Source: Conexibacter arvalis (lineage in GTDB: Bacteria; Actinomycetota; Thermoleophilia; Solirubrobacterales; Solirubrobacteraceae). Taken from it: a stretch of 64,000 nucleotides of DNA. Where the stretch lies: positions 1,528,182 through 1,592,181 of the forward strand of contig NZ_JACHNU010000001.1 of the NCBI RefSeq assembly GCF_014199525.1, in the 5' to 3' direction. A program made the position numbers and the translations under genes. Below are positions 8,168 to 16,105 of the stretch, in pieces (position 1 is the first letter of the stretch; each line of letters starts with the position of its first letter). Below the pieces are notes generated by a model. It was not told the DNA's origin. It worked only from the letters and a program-made list of their open reading frames with translations, and did no database searches.

Positions 8168-8989
8168 ATGTCGCTGAACGGCTACTCACTGCCCCGCTCG
8201 CCGCTCGGCGAGGCCAACCTCGTCCCCGCGCCGCCGTGGCACTACGTCGGCGACTTCCTCGTGATCGACTACTGGGCCGATCCCGAGGCGGTCGCCGCGG
8301 TCCTGCCGCCCGGCCTGGAGCCGCTGCCCGACGACCCGGGCGCCTGCGCGGCGCTGTTCGTCGACTGGCAGTCGTGCAGCGACGGCGGCGAGGAGCTGAC
8401 CGACCCGTCGCGCTCGCAGTACAAGGAGTTCTTCGTCGTCGTCAACGCGCTGCTCGACGGCGAGCAGGTGACGACCTGCCCCTACATCTGGGTCGACCAG
8501 GACTTCGCGCTCGCGCGCGGCTGGGTGCAGGGCTTCCCGAAGAAGCTCGGCGACATCTGGATCACGCGCGCCTTCGACCTGAACGTCACCGCCGCGCCGG
8601 GCCTCGCCGCCGGCTCGCGGATCGGCGGGACCTGCTCGGCCCGCGGCCGCCGGCTCGCGGAGGGCTGCGTCACGCTGACCGGGCCGAGCGACGGCGGGCC
8701 GGTCCACAACGACGCTCCGCTCGTCAACGTGCGCTACTTCCCGCGGCTGGCCGCCGGCCGGCACGAGAGCCCGGCCGTCCACGAGCTGGTGCGGGCAAAG
8801 TCGTACGACCGCTCGATCTCGCAGGTGTGGGAGGGCGACGCCGAGCTGGAGCTGTTCGCCGCGCCCGGCGAGGAGCACGCGGCGCTCGCGCCGACGCGCG
8901 TCGGGAAGGGCTATCGCTTCACCTTCGCGTACACGATCGACGACCTCGAATCGGTGCGTTCGTACGCCGCCGAGGAGGTGTCGTCGTGA
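8168..8989 (+). CDS. Acetoacetate decarboxylase-family protein
   Basis: The 273-residue protein is of the acetoacetate decarboxylase fold, recognised from the N-terminal DYWADPEAVAAVLPPGLEP block and the QGFPKKLGDI stretch. That stretch carries the lysines which form a Schiff base in true decarboxylases. Other family members catalyse aldol/dehydration chemistry on 2-oxo acids, so decarboxylation is not certain. It sits 14 bases after the dioxygenase and overlaps the aldehyde dehydrogenase start. A role on a ring-fission product is the simplest reading. Confidence 0.8.
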   Translation: MSLNGYSLPRSPLGEANLVPAPPWHYVGDFLVIDYWADPEAVAAVLPPGLEPLPDDPGACAALFVDWQSCSDGGEELTDPSRSQYKEFFVVVNALLDGEQVTTCPYIWVDQDFALARGWVQGFPKKLGDIWITRAFDLNVTAAPGLAAGSRIGGTCSARGRRLAEGCVTLTGPSDGGPVHNDAPLVNVRYFPRLAAGRHESPAVHELVRAKSYDRSISQVWEGDAELELFAAPGEEHAALAPTRVGKGYRFTFAYTIDDLESVRSYAAEEVSS

Positions 8990-10497
8990 GCGCGGCGGCG
9001 GAGCGGCAGGCGGGGGCCGGCCCGGCGGGCGGGACGGGCACGGGCGGGACCCGCGCCGTGGTCGCCGGCGTCGAGGTTCCGACCGACCACTTCATCGGCG
9101 GCGAGTGGGTCGCCAGCGCCGAGCGCTTCGACGACATCTCGCCGATCGACGAGACCGTGATCGCGCGGGTGTCGCGCGCCGGCGAGGCCGAGGTCGACCG
9201 CGCGGTCCGCGCCGCGCACGACGCCTTCCCGGCCTGGGCGGCGCTCGGCCCGGCCGGTCGCGCCGCGCACCTGCACCGGCTGGCCGACGCGATCGAGGCC
9301 AACGTCGGGCGGCTCGCCGCCGTCGAGTGCGCCGACATGGCGATGCTGCTGGAGTCGCTGCGGCTGCGCGTGATCGCGCGCGGGGCGGCCAACTACCGCT
9401 CCTACGCCGACCTCGCCGTCTCCTACGAGGAGCGCGACTGGCGCTCGAAGGGGACGTGGAACCGCGTCCAGCGGATGCCGGCCGGCCCGGCCGCGGTGAT
9501 CACGCCGTGGAACGCGCCGTTCATGCTGTCGACCTGGAAGACCGCGCCGGCGCTGGCGGCCGGCTGCACGGTCGTGCTGAAGCCGGCCGAGTGGTCGCCG
9601 CTCGCCTGCGCGCTGCTGGCCGAGCTGGCCTCCGAGGCCGGCCTGCCGCCCGGCGTCTTCAACGTCGTGCAGGGGATCGGCGAGGAGGCCGGGGCGGCGC
9701 TCGTCCGCCACCCGCTGATCCGCCGCGTCTCCTTCACCGGCTCGCCCGACGCCGCCCGCCACATCGGCGTCTCCGCGGCCCGGAACCTCGTCCCGTTCAC
9801 CGGCGAGCTGGGCGGCAAGGGGCCGCTGATCGTCTTCGACGACGCCGACCTCGACGCCGCCGCGAAGAAGGCCGCCGGCCAGTACGACGACTCCGGCCAG
9901 GTCTGCCTCGCCGGCACGCGGCTGCTCGTGCAGGCGTCGATCCGGGACGAGTTCCTGAAGCGCTTCCACGCGCACGCCGACGCGCACGTGCTCGGCGACC
10001 CGCGCGACCCCGCGACGACGATCTCGCCGCTGATCCACCCCGACCACCTCGCGCGCGTCGAGGCGTTCGTCGCGCGGGCGCGCGAGGCCGGCGACACGGT
10101 CGTGCGCGGCGGCAGATGGGTCGGCGACGGCCTCCACTACGAGCCGACGCTGATCGAGCCGAAGTCCAACGACTCCGAGATCGTCCAGCGCGAGGTCTTC
10201 GGGCCGGTGCTGACCTTCCAGACCTTCGCCGACGAGGAGGAGGCGGTCGCGCTCGCCAACAGCACCGAGTACGGGCTGAGCGGGATCGTCTACACCTCCT
10301 CGATGGGGCGCGCCGACCGGATCGGGCGGCGGATCCGCGCCGGGATCGTGTGGGTCAACACCTTCCTCGTGCGCGACCTGACGGCGCCGTTCGGCGGCGT
10401 CGGCATCTCCGGCATCGGCCGCGAGGGCGGCGACTACGCGCTCGACTTCTACAGCGACCTGAAGACGCTCCAGATCCTCGACGGAAGCGTGGGATGA
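8986..10497 (+). CDS. NAD(P)-dependent aldehyde dehydrogenase (muconic-semialdehyde type likely)
   Basis: The 503-residue aldehyde dehydrogenase has the N-terminal block ITPWNAPFMLSTWK, the glutamate block ELGGKGP, catalytic C307 in GQVCLAGTR and the C-terminal PFGGVGISGIGREGG. GTG 8986 overlaps the previous stop (GTGA). The first ~30 residues are Gly/Ala-rich and dispensable. Position after an extradiol dioxygenase suggests oxidation of 2-hydroxymuconate semialdehyde or a carboxymethyl analogue. Activity on another aldehyde, such as one released by the P450, is possible. Confidence 0.9.
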   Translation: MSAAAERQAGAGPAGGTGTGGTRAVVAGVEVPTDHFIGGEWVASAERFDDISPIDETVIARVSRAGEAEVDRAVRAAHDAFPAWAALGPAGRAAHLHRLADAIEANVGRLAAVECADMAMLLESLRLRVIARGAANYRSYADLAVSYEERDWRSKGTWNRVQRMPAGPAAVITPWNAPFMLSTWKTAPALAAGCTVVLKPAEWSPLACALLAELASEAGLPPGVFNVVQGIGEEAGAALVRHPLIRRVSFTGSPDAARHIGVSAARNLVPFTGELGGKGPLIVFDDADLDAAAKKAAGQYDDSGQVCLAGTRLLVQASIRDEFLKRFHAHADAHVLGDPRDPATTISPLIHPDHLARVEAFVARAREAGDTVVRGGRWVGDGLHYEPTLIEPKSNDSEIVQREVFGPVLTFQTFADEEEAVALANSTEYGLSGIVYTSSMGRADRIGRRIRAGIVWVNTFLVRDLTAPFGGVGISGIGREGGDYALDFYSDLKTLQILDGSVG

Positions 10498-11897
10498 GCC
10501 TGGGCGCGAGCGACATCCCACGCGGCGGCGCGGCACCTTCGCCGGCGCAGATCGACGCCGCCGTCGCGGCCGAGCGGGAGTGGATGGAGGCGCTGCTCGT
10601 GCGGCTGGTCGAGGCGCCCACGACCCTGGGCGCCGAGGAGGCCGGGCAGGCGGTCATGGAGGCCGCATTCGCCGACTGCGGCCTCACGCCCCGCTCGGTC
10701 GCGCTCGATGCCGACGCGCTGCGCGCCGACCCGCACTCCTCGCCGTTCTCGTGGAGCGTCGAGGGGAAGCGGAACGTGGTCGCGGCGTGGGACGGCGCGG
10801 GCGGCGCGCCGGTCGCGGGCGGCGCGCTTGCGGCCGACGGCACCCGCCGTGCCCGCTCGCTGATCCTCAACGGCCACGTCGACGTCGTCCCGCCGGCGAG
10901 CGCGAGCCTGTGGACCGGCGACCCGTTCAGAGCCCGCCGCGACGGCGACTGGCTCTACGGCCGCGGCGCCGGCGACATGAAGGCCGGGCTGGTCGCGATG
11001 ACCGGCGCGATCCGCGCGCTGCGAAGACTCGGCGTCGAGCTGGCCGGGCGCGTCGAGCTGCAGTCGGTGGTGGAGGAGGAGTGCACCGGCAACGGCGCGC
11101 TCCAGTGCCTGCTCGACGGCTCTCGCGCCGACGCCTGCGTCATCACCGAGCCCCATCCCGACCACTTCACCGTCGCGCAGGTCGGCGTGCTGTGGTTCCA
11201 CGTCGACGTCCGCGGCGTGCCGGCCCATGCCGCGCGCGCGTCGACCCTTGGCTTCAACGCGATCGAGGCCGCGTACGGGCTGCTCGGCGCGCTGCGCGAG
11301 CTGGAGGCCGAGCTGAACGCCGACCCGCCGGCCCCCTACGACGGCTTCGCGCACCCGATCAACCTCAACCCGGGGATCGTCGCCGGCGGCGACTGGACCT
11401 CCACCGTCGCCGCCGAGTGCACGCTGTCGTGCCGCCTTGGGCTCTACCCGGGCGAGACGCCCGAGCGGGCGAGAGCGCGGGTCGAGGAGACGATCGCCCG
11501 CGCGGCCGCCGCCGACCCGGTCCTGCGCGACCATCCGCCGATCGTCCGCTACGACGGCTTCGCCTGCGAGGGCGCGGTCGTCTCGCGCGAGGAGCCGGTC
11601 GTGCGCGAGCTGGCCGCCGCCTACGAGCGCGTCCGCGGCGCGCCGCCCCGCCTGGAGGCGACGACCGCGACGACCGACGCGCGGCACTTCGTCCGTCACG
11701 GCATCCCAGCCATCTGCTTCGGCCCCCGCGCGGAGGAGATCCACGGCATCGACGAGCGCGTCTCGCTCTCGTCGCTCGCCGAGGTCGCGCGGGTGCTGGC
11801 GTCATTCGTCCCGATGTGGTGCGGGACGGTCAACGAGGAGGTGCGGCCCGCGCTCGCGCGTGCCGCCCACGGAGAGGAGAGCGATGTCTGTCGCTGA
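10494..11897 (+). CDS. M20 family metallohydrolase (ArgE/DapE-like deacylase)
   Basis: The 467-residue enzyme is a zinc-dependent amidohydrolase. It shows H128-x-D130 in NGHVDVVPP, bridging D161 in GAGDMKAG, an EEE acid cluster after SVV near residue 195, and a C-terminal metal histidine in EEIHGIDERV. M20 enzymes cut N-acyl or peptide bonds of amino-acid-like compounds. In this operon it could hydrolyse an N-acyl or gamma-glutamyl conjugate, complementing the amidotransferase-like protein. ATG 10494 overlaps the previous stop. The stop overlaps the permease start by 14 bases. Confidence 0.88.
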   Translation: MSLGASDIPRGGAAPSPAQIDAAVAAEREWMEALLVRLVEAPTTLGAEEAGQAVMEAAFADCGLTPRSVALDADALRADPHSSPFSWSVEGKRNVVAAWDGAGGAPVAGGALAADGTRRARSLILNGHVDVVPPASASLWTGDPFRARRDGDWLYGRGAGDMKAGLVAMTGAIRALRRLGVELAGRVELQSVVEEECTGNGALQCLLDGSRADACVITEPHPDHFTVAQVGVLWFHVDVRGVPAHAARASTLGFNAIEAAYGLLGALRELEAELNADPPAPYDGFAHPINLNPGIVAGGDWTSTVAAECTLSCRLGLYPGETPERARARVEETIARAAAADPVLRDHPPIVRYDGFACEGAVVSREEPVVRELAAAYERVRGAPPRLEATTATTDARHFVRHGIPAICFGPRAEEIHGIDERVSLSSLAEVARVLASFVPMWCGTVNEEVRPALARAAHGEESDVCR

Positions 11898-13425
11898 CAC
11901 AGCCGCCGTCCCGACGGGGCCGGCGAGCGAGGGGCGCCTGCACCGGCGGGCCCTTGGCACGTGGGACCTGGTCTTCTTCATCGTCGCCGCGTCGGCGCCG
12001 CTGACCGCCGTCGCCGGCGGCCAGGCGGCGACCTACCTGGTGACCGGGAACATGGGCATCCCGTTCCTGTTCATCCCGCTCGCCGCCGTGCTCGGCGTCT
12101 TCGCCGTCGGCTACGCGGCGATGAGCCGCTACGTCGCCGACGCCGGCGCCTTCTACACCTACGTCGCGCGTGGTCTCGGCAAGATCCCGGCGGTCGGCGC
12201 GGCATTCGTCGCGCTGATCTCCTACAACGCGATGCAGATGGGGATCTACGGCCTCTTCGGCGTCGCGTTCGGCGCGTTCATGGCCGACAGAGTCGGGATC
12301 ACGCTCGAGTGGTACTGGTGGTGCCTGATCGGCGGGGCGATCGTCGCCACGCTCGGCGTCCTGCAGGTCGACCTCAACGCGCGCGTGCTGGCGCTCGTGC
12401 TGATCCTCGAGGTCATCATCGTCGCGATCTTCGACTTCGCGGTGCTCGCCGATCCCGGCCCGGAGGGGATCACCTTCCTCGGCTTCGACCCGAGCGAGGC
12501 GACCGGCGCCGCGCTCGGCGCCGCGCTGACCTTCTGCGTCGCGTCGTTCGTCGGCTTCGAGTCGGCGGCGATCTACTCGGAGGAGTGCAAGGACCCGAAG
12601 CGGACGGTCGCGCGCGCGACGCTGATCGGCGTCGCGATCATCGGCGGCTTCTACGCGATCTCGTCGTGGCTGCTGGCCAACTCGGTCGGCCCGCACACGA
12701 TGGTCGACCCCGAGGCGCTGATGAGAGCGGGCTTCACGACCCCCGACGGGGCCGCGCCCGACCCGACGACGGTGCTGATAGGCGCCGGCGGCGACCGGCT
12801 CGGCGCCTTCTGGGCCGACTCCGCCTCGCTGCTGTTCGCGACCTCGCTGTTCGCGGCGGTGCTCGCCTTCCACAACGCCGTCGCGCGCTACTTCTTCGCG
12901 CTCGGCCGCGAGGGCGTCTTCCCGTCGGCCTTCGCGAAGGTCAGCTCCCGCACCGGCTCGCCGTTCGTCGGCTCGATCGTCCAGTCGACGCTCGCGCTGA
13001 TCGTCGTCGGCGCCTTCGCGATCGCCGGCAAGGACCCGGTCCTGCACCTGTTCACGTGGCTGACCAACCTCGGCGCGCTCGGCGTGCTGCTGCTGATGGC
13101 GATCACCTCGTTCGCGGTCGTCGCCTTCTTCCGCAAGCGGCCCGGGCTCGACGTCACGCCGTGGCGCGGCCGGATCGCGCCTGCGATCGCCGGCGTCTTC
13201 CTGACCGCGATCCTCGTGATCGGGCTGCTCAACTACAACGTCCTGATCACCAGCGCGATCGACGCGCCGATGGACGACATGACGATCATCCTGCCGCTGA
13301 TCCTGTTCGGCGGCGGCATCCTTGGCCTCCTCGTCGGCGCCTGGACGAAGTCCGCGCGCCCGGCGGTCTACGCCCACATCGGCGAGGCGAGCCCCGAGGA
13401 GATCATCGAGGCGAAGGAGGGCTGA
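11884..13425 (+). CDS. APC-superfamily amino acid/amine permease
   Basis: The 513-residue integral membrane protein has about 12 hydrophobic segments and the first-helix APC signature SAPLTAVAGG. It has a charged C-terminal tail. The family imports amino acids, polyamines and related amines by proton symport. GGAGAG stands before ATG 11884. Location inside the operon suggests that it imports the pathway substrate or a product such as an amino acid. Confidence 0.9.
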   Translation: MSVADTAAVPTGPASEGRLHRRALGTWDLVFFIVAASAPLTAVAGGQAATYLVTGNMGIPFLFIPLAAVLGVFAVGYAAMSRYVADAGAFYTYVARGLGKIPAVGAAFVALISYNAMQMGIYGLFGVAFGAFMADRVGITLEWYWWCLIGGAIVATLGVLQVDLNARVLALVLILEVIIVAIFDFAVLADPGPEGITFLGFDPSEATGAALGAALTFCVASFVGFESAAIYSEECKDPKRTVARATLIGVAIIGGFYAISSWLLANSVGPHTMVDPEALMRAGFTTPDGAAPDPTTVLIGAGGDRLGAFWADSASLLFATSLFAAVLAFHNAVARYFFALGREGVFPSAFAKVSSRTGSPFVGSIVQSTLALIVVGAFAIAGKDPVLHLFTWLTNLGALGVLLLMAITSFAVVAFFRKRPGLDVTPWRGRIAPAIAGVFLTAILVIGLLNYNVLITSAIDAPMDDMTIILPLILFGGGILGLLVGAWTKSARPAVYAHIGEASPEEIIEAKEG

Positions 13426-13429
13426 CGGG

Positions 13430-14941
13430 ATGGCGGTGACGGTGCGGGAGACGGCGGCGCGCGGTGACTCGGAGGGCGAGCGGCGGGCGCGGGCGTTCGC
13501 GGCGCGCGAGCACGGCGCGCTGATCGACGGCCGGCTCGACCCCCTGGAGGGAGCCGAGCGGCCGGCCGTCGAGGATCCGGCGACGGAGGCGGCGCTCGGC
13601 GCCGTCCCGCTCGCCGACGGCGCCGCCGTCGACCGCGCCGTCGCGGCGGCGCGGCGGGCGTGGGAGGACGGCCGCTGGTCGGGGCTCAACCCGGCCGAGC
13701 AGGAGACGGTCCTGCGCCGCGCCGCCGCGCTCGTGCGCGAGCACGGCGACGAGCTGGCGTGGCTGGAGACGCTCGACAACGGCAAGACGCTGACCGAGGC
13801 GCGCGGCGACGTCGGCGGCGTCGCCGCGGTGCTCGACTACTACGCCGGCTGGCCGTCGAAGCTGGCCGGCGCCGTCCACGCGACCGACCGCCGCTTCCTG
13901 GCGCTGTCGGTCGGCGAGCCGGTCGGCGTCTGCGCCCAGATCGTGCCGTGGAACTACCCGTTGCTGATGGCGTCGTGGAAGCTCGGACCGGCGCTGGCGG
14001 CCGGCTGTACGGTCGTGCTGAAGCCGGCCGAGCAGACGCCGCTGAGCGCGCTGCGGCTCGGCGAGCTGCTGCTCGAGGCCGGGCTGCCGGAGGGCGTCGT
14101 CAACGTGCTGCCCGGCGACGGGCGGGCCGGGGCGGCGCTGTCGGCCCATCCCGGCGTCCACAAGGTCGCGTTCACCGGCTCGACGGCGGTCGGTCGCGCG
14201 GTGATGGCCGCCGGCGCGCCGACCGTCAAGCGGGTGACGCTCGAGCTGGGCGGCAAGAACCCGAACGTCGTCTTCGCCGACGCCGACCTCGACGCGGCGC
14301 TGGAGGGCGCGCTCGGCGGCGCCTTCGAGAACCAGGGCCAGGCATGCATCGCCGGCTCGCGGCTGCTGGTCGAGCGCGCCGCGCACGACGAGCTGGTCGC
14401 GCGGCTGGCCGAGCGGGCGGCGGCGCTGAAGGTCGCGCCCGGCTGGGAGGAGGGCGCCGAGATGGGGCCGCTCGTCTCCGCCGGCCAGCTCTCGCGCGTG
14501 CTCGGCTACGTCCGCGGCGCGGCGGAGGAGGGGGCGCGGATCGCGACAGCGGCCGATCCGCGCGCGGCGTTCGCGGACGGCCCCGGCCACTTCATGGCGC
14601 CGACCGTCGTCGGCGGCGTGACGCCGGCGATGACGATCTTCCGCGAGGAGGTCTTCGGCCCGGTCGTGACGGTCACCCCGTTCGACTCCGAGGCCGAGGC
14701 GATCGCGCTCGCCAACGACACCGACTACGGCCTCTCGGCCGGCGTCTGGACCCGCGACGTCTCGCGCGCCGTGCGCGCCGCCAGAGCGATCCGCGCCGGC
14801 ACCGTCTGGGTCAACGCCTACGGCTCGATCCGCCCCGAGGTCCCGTTCGGCGGCATCGGCCAGTCGGGCCTCGGCCGCGAGCTCGGCGCCGCCGCCCTCG
14901 GCGCCTACCGCGAGACGAAGTCGATCTTCATCGCGGAGTAG
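13430..14941 (+). CDS. Aldehyde dehydrogenase (betaine/aminobutyraldehyde-like)
   Basis: A second, distinct 503-residue aldehyde dehydrogenase. It has the block IVPWNYPLLMASWKLGPALA, ELGGKNPNVVFADADLDAA with the general base, catalytic C306 in GQACIAGSR, and PFGGIGQSGLGRELG at the end. This sequence style resembles betaine-aldehyde and gamma-glutamyl-aminobutyraldehyde (PuuC) dehydrogenases. It lies 4 bases after the permease stop and is probably the last gene of the operon. It could oxidise an amino-aldehyde or the alkyl fragment left after P450 attack. Confidence 0.9.
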   Translation: MAVTVRETAARGDSEGERRARAFAAREHGALIDGRLDPLEGAERPAVEDPATEAALGAVPLADGAAVDRAVAAARRAWEDGRWSGLNPAEQETVLRRAAALVREHGDELAWLETLDNGKTLTEARGDVGGVAAVLDYYAGWPSKLAGAVHATDRRFLALSVGEPVGVCAQIVPWNYPLLMASWKLGPALAAGCTVVLKPAEQTPLSALRLGELLLEAGLPEGVVNVLPGDGRAGAALSAHPGVHKVAFTGSTAVGRAVMAAGAPTVKRVTLELGGKNPNVVFADADLDAALEGALGGAFENQGQACIAGSRLLVERAAHDELVARLAERAAALKVAPGWEEGAEMGPLVSAGQLSRVLGYVRGAAEEGARIATAADPRAAFADGPGHFMAPTVVGGVTPAMTIFREEVFGPVVTVTPFDSEAEAIALANDTDYGLSAGVWTRDVSRAVRAARAIRAGTVWVNAYGSIRPEVPFGGIGQSGLGRELGAAALGAYRETKSIFIAE

Positions 14942-15050
14942 GGAGGGCCGCGCCGGGCCGCGCGCTGAGCTGCGTCGATCTGCACTCCTCAGAGGGGTAC
15001 GGACCGACGCAGGTCGCGGCGCGGCGCCGCGTGAACGCGTCATTGGCAGT

Positions 15051-15056
15051 TAGGCT
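15051..15056 (+). promoter_or_regulatory. Possible -10 element of the Mrr gene
   Basis: TAGGCT ends 10 bases before ATG 15067, in the 125-base gap after the catabolic operon. The same hexamer precedes the TetR gene at 18438. No clear -35 partner is seen. Confidence 0.3.
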
Positions 15057-15066
15057 GCTCACGGCC

Positions 15067-16005
15067 ATGGCCGTTCCCGATTTCCAAACGATCATGCGCC
15101 CACTGCTTGTCGCCTTGGATGATGGGGATGAGCATGCGGTCGCATCGATCCGCGCGCGGCTCGCGCGCGAGTTCAACCTCACGGAGCATGATCTTGCGGA
15201 AGAACTCCCGAGCGGTCGTGCCAAGACATTCGCGAATCGGGTCGGCTGGGCCACGACCTATCTTTATCGCTGCAGATTGATCGAACGACCGCGTCGCTCC
15301 GTGTATCGCATCGCCGATCGCGGGCGCGAGGTGCTGATCGCCGAACCCGTTCGAATCGACCTCAGAGTTCTCAGCCAGTTCCCTGAGTTTCACGACTTTC
15401 GACGACCGAGGACGGACTCGACCAAGCCGCTCGGTGATGGCAAGGTAGAGGCGGCGGATCTCGACGCGACTCCCGAGGAGCGGGTGTCAGGAGCGTATCG
15501 CGAGCTGCGTTCTGCGCTTGCCGAGGACCTTCTCGACCGGATTCTCGATCAAACGCCCGTCTTCTTCGAGCAGCTTGTCCTTGATGTCCTCCACGCGATG
15601 GGATACGGCGGCAGTCGCGCTGACGCTGCGGAACGACTCGGGGGAACCGGCGATGAGGGCGTCGACGGCGTGATCAGAGAGGACCGCCTCGGCCTCGACG
15701 TCATCTACGTGCAAGCCAAGCGGTGGTCCCGCGAGCGGACGGTGAAGCGGCCGGACATCCAGCAGTTCGTCGGAGCGCTGCATGGAAAACACGCGGCGAA
15801 GGGCGTCTTCATCACGACTTCTTCCTTTTCGAGAGGGGCGACGGATTACGCGGCAAGCGTCAATTCGCGCGTGATCCTCATTGACGGGAAGGAGCTGGCT
15901 CAGCTGATGATCGACTACGACGTTGGTGTCTTTGTCGCTGAGCGTTTCGAGTTGAAGAAGGTCGACTCCGACTACTTCTCGCCTGACGACGACGGCGCCG
16001 CCTGA
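15067..16005 (+). CDS. mrr: Mrr-family type IV restriction endonuclease
   Basis: The 312-residue nuclease has an N-terminal Mrr-type winged helix (about residues 1-90: PLLVALDDGDEHAV, LYRCRLIERPRRSVYRI) and a C-terminal PD-(D/E)XK domain (about 170-290). Catalytic residues appear as D in GDEGVDGVI and QAK in YVQAKRW. Mrr enzymes cut DNA carrying foreign methylation and need no partner methylase. None is encoded nearby. Codon use is clearly less GC3-biased than on either side (many T- and A-ending codons), which suggests recent acquisition as a defence gene. Confidence 0.92.
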   Translation: MAVPDFQTIMRPLLVALDDGDEHAVASIRARLAREFNLTEHDLAEELPSGRAKTFANRVGWATTYLYRCRLIERPRRSVYRIADRGREVLIAEPVRIDLRVLSQFPEFHDFRRPRTDSTKPLGDGKVEAADLDATPEERVSGAYRELRSALAEDLLDRILDQTPVFFEQLVLDVLHAMGYGGSRADAAERLGGTGDEGVDGVIREDRLGLDVIYVQAKRWSRERTVKRPDIQQFVGALHGKHAAKGVFITTSSFSRGATDYAASVNSRVILIDGKELAQLMIDYDVGVFVAERFELKKVDSDYFSPDDDGAA

Positions 16006-16014
16006 GAACGACGA

Positions 16015-16044
16015 AGGGCCGGGAGCGGCGTCGCTCCCGGCCCT
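16015..16044. terminator. Bidirectional terminator hairpin
   Basis: AGGGCCGGGAGCG and CGCTCCCGGCCCT form a perfect 13-bp GC-rich stem around a 4-base loop (GCGT). It sits between the convergent mrr and MMPL genes, 9 bases after the mrr stop. There is no T tract, as is common in high-GC actinobacteria. Confidence 0.75.
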
Positions 16045-16105
16045 GTCCGGCGCGGCAGGGTCGCGGCCGGCGGATCGCCGCCGGCCGCGCGCTCGAGCCG
16101 TCCGT

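Noticed and set aside
15067-16005. Mrr gene and S74-domain gene considered as signs of a prophage or genomic island
   Set aside because: No integrase, capsid, attachment site or tRNA is found, and the genes are 18 kb apart with ordinary chromosomal genes between.
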